This document shows positions 5,926 through 12,954 of a DNA stretch of 21,444 bases, piece after piece. A model generated the notes under the pieces. The model had not been told where the DNA came from. It saw nothing but the letters and a program-made list of their open reading frames with translations, and did not search any database. Position numbers and translations under genes: made by a program. The DNA comes from CAZHCG01 sp046484285. GTDB taxonomy: Bacteria > Myxococcota_A > Polyangia > JAAYKL01. Position 1 is the stretch's first letter; every line of letters starts with the position of its first letter. Location of the stretch: contig JAWOBP010000031.1 in assembly GCA_046484285.1 (NCBI GenBank), positions 1 through 21,444 on the forward strand, written 5' to 3'.

Positions 5926-6555
5926 TTGGCCGAAAGAGAGACTGTCGACGCGCGTGGGCTGTCCTGCCCGCAACCGGTGATCGCCGCGCGCAAGAAGATC
6001 TCCGAGCCGGGAGTCACCTCGGCGGCGGTGCTGGTCGACAACGACGCGTCGGCCGAGAACGTCTCGAGGATGGCGCGCGCGATGGGCTGCGAGGTCCGCC
6101 TCGAGGATACCGGGGACGGCTGCTTTCGAGTGCTGCTCGACCGCGGCGACGCCGTGCAACCCGACCCAGCCGGGGCAGACAGCGCCGAGGAGAGCCGGGC
6201 TCGAGCCTGTCGGCTGCCTTCGCGGGTGGCGGTGATGGTCGCCTCCGACACGCTGGGCAGGGGCAGCGAGGAGCTGGGCCGCCTGCTGACCGTGGCGTTC
6301 GTCAAGACCCTGCGCGAGGTGGTGCCGCGCCCCGAGACCCTGATCTTCATGAACGGCGGTGTGCGGCTCGTTTGTGAGGGCGGAGAGTTGGTCGAGGCGG
6401 TAGGTGAGATCGAGCGATTGGGAGTACGGGTGCTGATCTGCGGCACCTGTCTCGACTTTTTTGGTCTGGAGGAGAAGCTCGAGGTCGGGACGATTTCCAA
6501 CATGTTCGAGATCGCCTCGACCTTGATGGAGGCCGATCGCGTGGTGCGCCCCTGA
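5926..6555 (+). CDS. yedF: Sulfurtransferase-like selenium metabolism protein YedF
   Basis: This protein has two domains. A TusA/SirA-like domain (about residues 1-75) carries the VDARGLSCPQP motif with Cys14, and a DsrE-like domain (about 100-209) carries FMNGGVRLVCEG, LICGTCLDFFGLEEKLEVG and TISNMFEI. This architecture is the YedF family that travels with selD in selenium-using bacteria; it is thought to handle selenium or sulfur, but the reaction is not settled. The start is a TTG at 5926: AAGGAGG (5913-5919) lies six bases before it and the family N-terminus begins here, whereas the ATG at 5902 would put that ribosome-binding site inside the gene. selD follows 28 bases downstream, so the pair is likely one transcript. 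Confidence 0.92.
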   Translation: MAERETVDARGLSCPQPVIAARKKISEPGVTSAAVLVDNDASAENVSRMARAMGCEVRLEDTGDGCFRVLLDRGDAVQPDPAGADSAEESRARACRLPSRVAVMVASDTLGRGSEELGRLLTVAFVKTLREVVPRPETLIFMNGGVRLVCEGGELVEAVGEIERLGVRVLICGTCLDFFGLEEKLEVGTISNMFEIASTLMEADRVVRP

Positions 6556-6583
6556 TCCGGCGCAGGCGGCGGCACGGAGGAAG

Positions 6584-7627
6584 ATGAGCGACGTCGAAAC
6601 CAGGCTGACCAGCACGGTGGCGGGCTCCGGGTGAGCCTCCAAGCTGGGGCCGGGGGACCTGGCCCGAGCGCTGTGCGGTCTCGAGATCGAGCGTCATCCG
6701 GACCTGATCGTCGGTCTGGAGAGCGCGGACGACGCCGGAGTGATCCGGCTCACGGACGAGCTCGCCCTGGTCCAGACGCTCGATTTCTTCACTCCGATCG
6801 TCGACGACCCGTTCGACTTCGGCCGCATCGCGGCGGCCAACGCGCTGTCGGACGTCTGGGCGATGGGAGGCGATCCGCTCTGCGCGATGAACATCGTAGC
6901 TTTTCCGGCCGAGGAGATGGAGATCGAGGTGCTGCAAGAGGTGCTGCGCGGTGGGCTGGAAACGCTCACCCGCGCCGGGACTGCGCTGGTCGGGGGTCAC
7001 AGCGTGAGCGACGCCGAGCTGAAGTACGGCCTCTCGGTGACCGGGACCGTGCACCCCGAGCGGGTGCTGGCCAACCGCGGAGCGCTGCCCGGGGACCGGC
7101 TGGCGCTGACCAAGCCGCTCGGCACCGGGATCGTCAACACCGCGATCAAGGCCGAGCTGGCCTCGCCGCGGGCGATCGAATCCGTGGTGCGGACGATGAG
7201 CGCGCTCAACCGCGAGGCGTCCGAGGTCGCGCGGCGGCAAGGGGTACACGCCTGCACCGACGTGACCGGCTTCGGCCTCGTCGGCCACGCTTGCGAGATG
7301 ATCCAGGGCAGCGGTGCCGGCGTCCGCGTGCGCGCCGATTCGCTGCCGCGCCTGCCCGAGGTGCGCGAGCACGCCGAGATGGGGCTGCTGCCCGCAGGGC
7401 TGTACCGCAACCGCGAGCACTGGCGGCGCGTCTTCGGCGCGGCGGAGGGAATCGCGCAGCACGAGATCGACCTGGTCTGGGATCCGCAGACCTCGGGCGG
7501 ACTGCTCCTGGCCGCTGCGCCGGACGCGATCGCGGCGATCGTGGAGAAGCTGGGGGCCGCCGGGGTGGAGGCGGTCGAGATCGGGGAGGTGGTCCCCGAT
7601 CCGGAGGAACGTTTCGTGCTGTTGTAG
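6584..7627 (+). CDS. selD: Selenide, water dikinase SelD, a selenoprotein with in-frame TGA (Sec17)
   Basis: SelD makes selenophosphate, the selenium donor for Sec-tRNA and selenouridine. Translating from ATG 6584 (GGAGG just upstream) gives 16 residues, a TGA at 6632-6634, then 330 more in the same frame, for 347 residues in total and a normal SelD length. The TGA is in the motif GSGUASKLGPGDL, exactly where E. coli SelD has Cys17, and Lys20 is kept. Downstream are VGLESADDAGV, VQTLDFFTPIVDDPFDFG, IAAANALSDVWAMGG, LVGGHSVSDAELKYG, CTDVTGFGLVGHA and DPQTSGGLLLA, the usual metal/ATP-binding blocks. A standard gene caller would start at 6740 and lose the active site. The organism must therefore encode SelA, SelB and tRNA-Sec elsewhere. 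It is the second gene after yedF, and the next gene starts 16 bases downstream. Confidence 0.95.
6632..6669 (+). promoter_or_regulatory. UGA-Sec codon and candidate SECIS hairpin of selD
   Basis: The TGA at 6632-6634 is followed by a possible hairpin in which GGGCC (6647-6651) pairs with GGCCC (6661-6665) around a nine-base G-rich loop (6652-6660). GC at 6643-6644 and 6668-6669 can extend the stem. Position and size fit a bacterial SECIS read by SelB, which lies directly 3' of the UGA inside the coding region. The loop sequence is not the E. coli type. Confidence 0.6.
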
Positions 7628-7643
7628 AAGAGAGGATTGGCCG

Positions 7644-8624
7644 ATGAACGAGAAGACGAGCAACGGCAAGGTCGAGGTCTCACCGGAGCGTCTCGAGTGG
7701 GCGGTCTCACCGTTGATGGAGCAGGTCGTGCTGGTCACCACGGTCGATGCGGACGGCGAGCCGCACGTGGCCGCCAAGTCCCGCGTCTCGGTGGTCACCT
7801 ACGGGCCGCCGACCGCGGTCTTCTTCGCCTGCAACAGCTCCTACGCCACGGCCCAGAACGTGAGCGCCACCGGGCAGTTCGCGATCAACGTGCCGGGCAG
7901 CGATCTGGTCGCCACCTCGTGGATGATCGGGCTCGATCCCTCGGGCCGCGGAGTGGAGCGCTTCGACAACCAGGGCCTAACGCGTATTGCCGGCGCGGCG
8001 CTCGACCCGCCCCTGATCGCCGAGTGCCGGGCGCACCTCGAGTGCCGGCTGCTGGAAACCCGCGAGTTCGGCGACGATCTGGCGGTCTTCGGTCGGGTCG
8101 AGGCCGTCTCGCTGGACGCGCACCTGGCCGGTGGCGACAAGGGGCGCGCCTACAGAGAGCTGTCCCCGTTTTTCTTCTTGGACATGGAGTGGACCGCTCC
8201 GCTGGGCGCGGCCAGGCCGGTGGAGAAGCCGGTTCCCGGGCCGCGGCACGACCTCACCGTTCTGGCCGCGGACGACGTTCGTTCCGCGGTGGCGTTCTAC
8301 AGCCGCGCCTTCGAGTGGCCGATCTCGGTCGAGTCCAGGGAGTACGTCCAGTTCGATCTGCCCGGAGGCCGCGGGTTGGCGATCTGCTCCAGCGACGCGT
8401 TCGAGCTGCACACGGGCGGCCGCCTGCGGACCAGGACCGACGACGCGTTGAGCGGCGCGCAGCTCTACTTGAGAACCTACGACCCGAGACGCGCGGCGCG
8501 CCGCCTGCTCGAGGCCGGGGCCCGACCGCTCGGCGAGCTCGAGCTGCGCGCCTGGGGCGACGAGTGCGCCTACTTCGCCGATCCGGAGGGCAACGTGATC
8601 GCCCTGGCCCGCCGCGTCCGCTGA
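7644..8624 (+). CDS. Flavin reductase-like domain fused to a VOC (glyoxalase-like) domain
   Basis: This encodes 326 residues. The N-terminal part (about 1-190) is a flavin-reductase-like FMN-binding split barrel: LVTTVDADGEPHVAAKSRVSVV, VFFACNSSYATAQNVSATGQFAINVPG, and LECRLLETREFGDDLAVFGRV. The C-terminal part (about 205-326) is a vicinal-oxygen-chelate domain: HDLTVLAADDVRSAVAFYSRAF, GAQLYLRTYDPRRAARRLLEAG and YFADPEGNVIALARR. In the last motif the Glu that usually follows the DPxGN turn as a metal ligand is Ala, so the VOC half may bind a small molecule or the flavin rather than act as a metalloenzyme. It starts 16 bases after selD and probably shares its transcript. The substrate is unknown. 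Reduction of a selenium or sulfur compound is possible from context only. Confidence 0.82.
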   Translation: MNEKTSNGKVEVSPERLEWAVSPLMEQVVLVTTVDADGEPHVAAKSRVSVVTYGPPTAVFFACNSSYATAQNVSATGQFAINVPGSDLVATSWMIGLDPSGRGVERFDNQGLTRIAGAALDPPLIAECRAHLECRLLETREFGDDLAVFGRVEAVSLDAHLAGGDKGRAYRELSPFFFLDMEWTAPLGAARPVEKPVPGPRHDLTVLAADDVRSAVAFYSRAFEWPISVESREYVQFDLPGGRGLAICSSDAFELHTGGRLRTRTDDALSGAQLYLRTYDPRRAARRLLEAGARPLGELELRAWGDECAYFADPEGNVIALARRVR

Positions 8625-8842
8625 GCGGAGCCGCGACGGCGGCGCGAGGGGTCAACCCCAACGTTGGTGCGCCAGGCCATCGGCAAAAAAACGCTTTCGC
8701 TCGCGCCAATGCACGCCATCCGCGGCCGTGCTCACGTTTTGGGGACTCAACGAACCGTAGCACCATAGCCCAAAACGCTCCGCTCTTCCACGGCTGACGC
8801 ACCTTGGCGCGTTTCATCTCGATGTTTTTCGCAACGTTGAGG
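8625..8842. other. Intergenic region between convergent genes
   Basis: No gene is seen here. Near the end of the plus-strand gene, GGGG (8648-8651) and CCCC (8656-8659) can form a small hairpin inside a GGCGC/GCGCC stem (8641-8645 with 8669-8673), and a CCAACGTTGG palindrome overlaps it. No T-run follows on the plus strand, so it is a poor intrinsic terminator. The middle of the gap is less GC-rich than the genes around it. Confidence 0.4.
8685..8705 (-). terminator. Possible weak terminator of the sulfatase-family gene
   Basis: On the minus strand a short GCG/CGC hairpin (arms at 8703-8705 and 8692-8694) is followed by seven T (complement of 8685-8691). The T-run is convincing but the stem is only about three pairs. 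It lies about 140 bases beyond the stop of the sulfatase-family gene. Confidence 0.35.
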
Positions 8843-10300
8843 TCAATCCAGGTAGCCCAGAGCCCGCAGCTTCTCTTCGATCTCGTCGCCGGTGCCTCCG
8901 TCCGCGGCCTTGTTGCGCTTCTCCCAGTCGTCCGCCACCACGCGTCCGGACAGCTGCTCCAGCTCGGCGCGGTGCGGGTGCTTCTTCTTCAGGCGGGCGG
9001 GCCGCTTCTCCCCCGGATCTCTCTCGAGGTCGATCCGGAAAAGCTTTCCGTCCGAGTAGAGCAGCTTCTCGGTTCCGTACCACAGCGCGGCCTGGGTCGA
9101 GCAGAAGGCGTCGTTGGCCGTGTGAGCGCAGCGACGCACGTGCGGCCAGGACATCGAGGCGACCGGCTCCGGCTTCTCCGGCAGTCGGCCGTCGAGGGCG
9201 AGGTGGAAGCTGTGGACGGCGTTGATCACCTCGGGCAGCTCGAGATCGTCCGCGGCTCCCCAGGTCACCAGCGGCACCCTGACCATTTCCTCCCAGACGT
9301 AGTGCCCGTGATCCAGCAGGCCGTGCTCCCCGAGGAACTCGCCGTGGTCGCTGACCACCACCACGCGGCAGTCGTCGTCGCACCAGCCGCCGTGCTGCAA
9401 GAAGGAGAGGGAGCGGCCGAAGTTGCGATCGGCCACGAAGCAGGCGTGGTCGTACTGGTCCCTGATCCGCTCGAGAAAACCGGCTCGCTCCTTGCCCTTC
9501 ATCTTTCCTTCGATATAGCGCCGCCAGTCGCTGTCGGGCAGGTTCTTCTTGTACTTGTTGGCCGGTCGGGCCGGAACCCAGTCGAGCCCTTCGGGAACCG
9601 CGGGCCAGGGCTGGTGGGCGTCCGAGATGTTGACGAACAGAAACAGCGGCCGCTCGCGCGAGACGCCCTCCATCGCCCGTTTGACGGCCGGGATGAAGGC
9701 ATCGCCGAACATGTCTCCCCATTTTTTGGAGATCGCCGTTTTGGAAAAACCGCGCACCAGTCCGAGCGACTCGCTGATCAGGGGATTGGAGGAGATCGCG
9801 ACTGTCTGGTATCCGCGCTCTGCCATCTTCTCCGCCAGCGTGGGGAGATCCGCGCCCAGATTGTGCGTCGCGCTGCCCCAGCCCTCGAGGTTCTTCACGC
9901 CCTTGGTGTACGAGTGCGCCCCGTGCTCGACCGGGTCCGTGGCCGTGAAGAAGCTGGCGTGGCTCGGCAGCGTCCAGCTCGCCGGAGCGACGGCGCCGCA
10001 GGTCTGTTTCGCTCCCTCGCGTTCTGCCAGCGCGGCCAGGTTGGGGGTCGTGGGACGTTCGTATCCGCACAGCGAGGTGTGGTCGGAGCGCAAGGTATCG
10101 AGAACGAAAAAGACCACGTTCGGACCGCTGGGAACCGGGGGCTCCGGCTCCGGCTCGGACGGCTGTTCGGCTTTCTCGTTCTGCTCGGCCTTTTTTTCGG
10201 GCTCGGCTCCGGTCGGTTTCCTCTCTTCCCCGGAGCCGCACCCGGTCGCGATCGCGACCGCTACAATCAGGCCGAAAATGATGATCGCACGGTGATCCAA
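8843..10300 (-). CDS. Sulfatase/alkaline-phosphatase superfamily lipoprotein
   Basis: This is a 485-residue lipoprotein. The signal peptide ends in a lipobox (AIATGC, Cys21), followed by a Glu/Pro/Lys-rich linker to about residue 58. The catalytic domain opens with NVVFFVLDTLRSDH (metal ligand Asp68) and contains SWTLPSHASFF, VNISDAHQPW and VVVVSDHGEFLGEHG with the second metal site Asp-His. Where type I sulfatases have the Cys or Ser that becomes formylglycine (C/S-x-P-x-R), this protein has Thr110 in T-L-P-S-H. Thr nucleophiles occur in LtaS-type phosphotransferases of the superfamily, so it may be a phosphatase, phosphodiesterase or phosphotransferase and not a true sulfatase. The start is TTG at 10300, with GGAG six bases upstream; no ATG precedes the signal peptide. 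It is divergent from the zinc-ribbon/TPR operon. Confidence 0.88.
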   Translation of the reverse strand: MDHRAIIIFGLIVAVAIATGCGSGEERKPTGAEPEKKAEQNEKAEQPSEPEPEPPVPSGPNVVFFVLDTLRSDHTSLCGYERPTTPNLAALAEREGAKQTCGAVAPASWTLPSHASFFTATDPVEHGAHSYTKGVKNLEGWGSATHNLGADLPTLAEKMAERGYQTVAISSNPLISESLGLVRGFSKTAISKKWGDMFGDAFIPAVKRAMEGVSRERPLFLFVNISDAHQPWPAVPEGLDWVPARPANKYKKNLPDSDWRRYIEGKMKGKERAGFLERIRDQYDHACFVADRNFGRSLSFLQHGGWCDDDCRVVVVSDHGEFLGEHGLLDHGHYVWEEMVRVPLVTWGAADDLELPEVINAVHSFHLALDGRLPEKPEPVASMSWPHVRRCAHTANDAFCSTQAALWYGTEKLLYSDGKLFRIDLERDPGEKRPARLKKKHPHRAELEQLSGRVVADDWEKRNKAADGGTGDEIEEKLRALGYLD

Positions 10301-10329
10301 TTCTTTCTCCTTTTAGGCCGGCAGGATAC

Positions 10330-10341
10330 CCCGGCGCCGGG
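10330..10341. promoter_or_regulatory. 12-bp perfect palindrome in a divergent intergenic region
   Basis: CCCGGCGCCGGG lies between the sulfatase-family gene and the envelope operon. It may be an operator or a leader hairpin for the minus-strand gene. Such palindromes can arise by chance in DNA this GC-rich. Confidence 0.25.
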
Positions 10342-10353
10342 ATGCGAATCAAC

Positions 10354-10373
10354 GTGGTGCGCCGTGGTGCGCC
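10354..10373. repeat. Tandem 10-bp direct repeat (2 copies)
   Basis: GTGGTGCGCC occurs twice in direct succession in the divergent intergenic region, upstream of the -10 box of the envelope operon. One full helical turn of spacing would place two identical sites on the same DNA face, as for a dimeric or paired activator. No regulator is known. Confidence 0.5.
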
Positions 10374-10413
10374 GCCTAGAGACCGTAACCTATCAATTTG
10401 GGGATCGCGGCGC

Positions 10414-10419
10414 TATACT
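10414..10419 (+). promoter_or_regulatory. -10 box of the envelope operon, near-leaderless
   Basis: TATACT matches the -10 consensus in 5 of 6 positions and ends 8 bases before the ATG at 10428. No good -35 box lies 16-18 bases upstream, where the direct repeat region may recruit an activator. No ribosome-binding site fits between it and the start codon, so the message may be leaderless. Confidence 0.4.
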
Positions 10420-10427
10420 CCGAAATC

Positions 10428-12953
10428 ATGGAAGTTCAGTGCGAGAAGTGCGGGACCGAGTACAGTCTCGACGAAACCCTGGTCGGGCCGTCGGGGACAG
10501 CGGTGCGCTGCACCAGCTGCGGCAACGTCTTCAAGGTATTTCCGCCCGCGGGCGGAGCTTCCGCGGGCGATCCCTGGATGTTGAGGCAGGTCAGCGGAGC
10601 GACCTTTCCCTTCGATCGGCTGGCGGTGCTCCAGGACTGGATCGCCGAGGGCAAGGTCTCCGAAAGCGACCTGCTGGCCAAGTCCGGAGGGGAATGGAAG
10701 AGGCTGGGCGACATCGCGGAGATGAAGCCGTTTTTCGAGGCGGCCCGCAGGAAACGAGCCGACTCTCCGGTGGCTCAGCCCGTCGCGGCCGGATATCCCG
10801 CCCCGTCCGCCGAGAGTCGAGCCGAGACGATGCGCGTCTCGGCCTCTCCCGGGCGCGAGCCGGCCGCCGCCGAGTCCGGCTCCGGTCAGGGACAGGTCAC
10901 GTCGTCGTTCGAGCGGCCGGCTCCGGCCGGCTCCGGGGCGCCGATCGCCAAGCCGGCCGTGGCGAACGTGGCCAGCAGCGCGCCCACGGTGCGGGCCAGG
11001 GCCGCCACGGGCGAAGCGGCTCCCGGGCGGCGCGACACGCGCCCGCCGCCGGCCGGCCCGGCGGAGCCGCAGCCGCCGGCCGTGGATCCCAACCAGCAGA
11101 CGCTGTTGCAGCAGGGCGCGCCACAGCCGCAGCAGCCGCAGCAGCCGCAGCAGCCGCAGCCCTCGCCGCAGGGGTTGCAGCAGGCTCAGGCGCAGACGCT
11201 GCCGCAACAGCAGGCGCCCCGGCAGCCAGATCCCGCGGCTCCGACGCAGGCCCAGCAGCCCCGCGAGCCGGATCTGTCCCAGATCCCGGGCTCCAGCGAC
11301 GAGAGCTGGGAGCGCGGTCGCCGCGAGTTTCGCCAGGAGGGGCCGGCCTGGGCCGAGGGTCGGGCGGAGCCAAAGCCCAACGATTTGGACGAGGAAGAGG
11401 ATCTGGGAGCGCCGCGGCGCAGGCCCGGCCGCTGGATAGCGCTGGTGGTGGTGCTGGCGCTGACCGGCGCGGGGGCCTACCTGTTCCTGTTTCAAAAGGA
11501 GCTGGTCCGCGACGCGCTGGACGGAGTGCTCAGCTCTCGCGACGGCGGTCGTCACGAAACGTTTTTCCTCAAGGGCAAGGAGAGCTTCCTGCTCGACACG
11601 GACGCCTCGTTCAGACAGGCGGACCGGGAGTTCCAGAAAGTGCTGGCGCTGCGCGAGGACCACGCTCCGACGCTGGCCTCCCTGGCTCAGATGTACGCGG
11701 TCTGGTCGCAGTACCTGCGCGACGAGAGGCTCGACGCGCGAGCGGACGCCGAGGCCGCGGCGCCGGACGGCGGGCCGCTCGATCTGCGCGACGCCGAGCG
11801 CCTCGAGCGGGAGTCGGCCGAGAAGTTGGAGGAGGCCGAGCGCTGGGTCGAGCAGGCCCGCTCGGCGGATTCGGACCTGCCGGCCACCGAGCTTGCGCTG
11901 GCCGACGTGGCGCGTCTGCGCGGAGATCTGGAGGCTGCGGAAAGGCACCTGGACGCCGCGCGTGGAGGCGCCGACCCGGCGGCGCTCAGCTACGTGGAGA
12001 CGATGATGGAGATGGAGCGCGGGCGTTCGCCCGAGCGGGTCGCGCAGCGGCTCGAGCCCGCGGTCGACTCCGAGCCGTTGCTGCGCGCCCTGTATCGACG
12101 GGCTCGCGCGCTGGCCGCCGCCGATCGCGACGAGGAGGCGCGCGCTGCGCTCCGCGAGTTGCTGGCTCTCAACCCGGACCACGAGCGGGCGCGAGCGCTG
12201 AAGGAGCGAATCGAGCGGGAGCGCGGCGTGGCTCTCGTCGCCGATCAGGAGCTGCAAGAGACGGGCGCCGGTGGCGAGGAGAAGGATGCCGGGCTCGCCG
12301 ACGCCGGCGGGGAGGCGCAGGAGCCGGCCGCGAGCGAGGAGGAGGAGACGAGCGGGGAAGAAGAGGCCGACGAGGAGAGCGGAGCCGAGCGCGCACCGGC
12401 CGGGGGCGGCGGAGCTGCGCTGGGCGGCAGCGTCGAGGCGCTTCTCTCCCGCGCGGCCAAGCTGCAGGAGAGCGGCTCGACCTCCCAGGCGGCCGCCCTG
12501 TTCCAGAAGGTACTGGAGCGGGAGCCGGGCAACGTCGACGCGATCTCCGGGCTGGCGTACTGCCATCTCGACCGCGGCAACGCGGGCGCGGCGATCGCCA
12601 ACTTCCGCCGCGCCGTCCAGGCGGTGAGCGGCTACGGGCCGGCGATCATCGGCCTGGCCGAATCCTACAAGCTCCAGGGACAGAAGGCGCAGGCCCTGAA
12701 GTGGTTCGAGAAGTACCTCTCCACTCACCCCGGCGGGCGCTACGCCCACATGGCCAAGCGAAACGTCGAGCGGCTCGGGGCGGCCATCGGCGAGAGCGAC
12801 GAGGACCCGGAACAGGGAGATCGGGCTCCCTCCGAGCAACCGTCCGACGATGGGAAATCTTCCGCCGCCGCTGGAGACGCTCCGAGCGAGAGCGAGCCCG
12901 GGCCGGCGGGCCCGGAGACCGGAGGCGAGACCGCTTCGCCAGCAGAGGAATAG
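10428..12953 (+). CDS. Zinc-ribbon / GYF-like / TM / TPR membrane protein
   Basis: This encodes 841 residues. An MJ0042-type zinc ribbon comes first (Cys5, Cys8, Cys28, Cys31 in CEKCG and CTSCG). A GYF_2-like domain follows at about 49-100 (DPWMLRQVSG to WKRLGDIAEMKPFF), then a long Ala/Pro/Gln-rich disordered linker with QPQ repeats. One membrane helix lies at about 336-356 (IALVVVLALTGAGAYLFLF). The C-terminal 480 residues are TPR-rich, with two helical arrays around an acidic stretch (EEEETSGEEEADEE) and clear TPRs near the end (AAALFQKVLEREPGN, GNAGAAIANFRRAVQ). The N-terminus is likely cytoplasmic and the TPRs periplasmic. Such proteins in Myxococcota are probably envelope or motility scaffolds, but the function is not established. 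ATG 10428 was chosen over TTG 10398 because the zinc ribbon begins there. sppA starts one base after its stop. Confidence 0.85.
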   Translation: MEVQCEKCGTEYSLDETLVGPSGTAVRCTSCGNVFKVFPPAGGASAGDPWMLRQVSGATFPFDRLAVLQDWIAEGKVSESDLLAKSGGEWKRLGDIAEMKPFFEAARRKRADSPVAQPVAAGYPAPSAESRAETMRVSASPGREPAAAESGSGQGQVTSSFERPAPAGSGAPIAKPAVANVASSAPTVRARAATGEAAPGRRDTRPPPAGPAEPQPPAVDPNQQTLLQQGAPQPQQPQQPQQPQPSPQGLQQAQAQTLPQQQAPRQPDPAAPTQAQQPREPDLSQIPGSSDESWERGRREFRQEGPAWAEGRAEPKPNDLDEEEDLGAPRRRPGRWIALVVVLALTGAGAYLFLFQKELVRDALDGVLSSRDGGRHETFFLKGKESFLLDTDASFRQADREFQKVLALREDHAPTLASLAQMYAVWSQYLRDERLDARADAEAAAPDGGPLDLRDAERLERESAEKLEEAERWVEQARSADSDLPATELALADVARLRGDLEAAERHLDAARGGADPAALSYVETMMEMERGRSPERVAQRLEPAVDSEPLLRALYRRARALAAADRDEEARAALRELLALNPDHERARALKERIERERGVALVADQELQETGAGGEEKDAGLADAGGEAQEPAASEEEETSGEEEADEESGAERAPAGGGGAALGGSVEALLSRAAKLQESGSTSQAAALFQKVLEREPGNVDAISGLAYCHLDRGNAGAAIANFRRAVQAVSGYGPAIIGLAESYKLQGQKAQALKWFEKYLSTHPGGRYAHMAKRNVERLGAAIGESDEDPEQGDRAPSEQPSDDGKSSAAAGDAPSESEPGPAGPETGGETASPAEE
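11124..11159 (+). repeat. Tandem 9-bp repeat, 4 perfect copies
   Basis: CAGCCGCAG is repeated four times without error inside the linker of the zinc-ribbon/TPR protein, encoding Gln-Pro-Gln units. Being in frame and in a disordered linker, copy number could vary by slippage without breaking the protein. Confidence 0.85.
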
Positions 12954-12954
12954 C

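Noticed and set aside
6584..6740. Frameshift or truncated pseudogene explanation for selD
   Set aside because: The same frame continues on both sides of the single TGA, and the TGA sits at the exact Cys17 position of SelD, so selenocysteine explains it fully.
8656..8673. Palindrome CCAACGTTGG as an attachment site or operator
   Set aside because: A related CAACGTTG also occurs at about 8832, but both lie between convergent genes with no integrase or promoter nearby. Read-through hairpins or chance are more likely.
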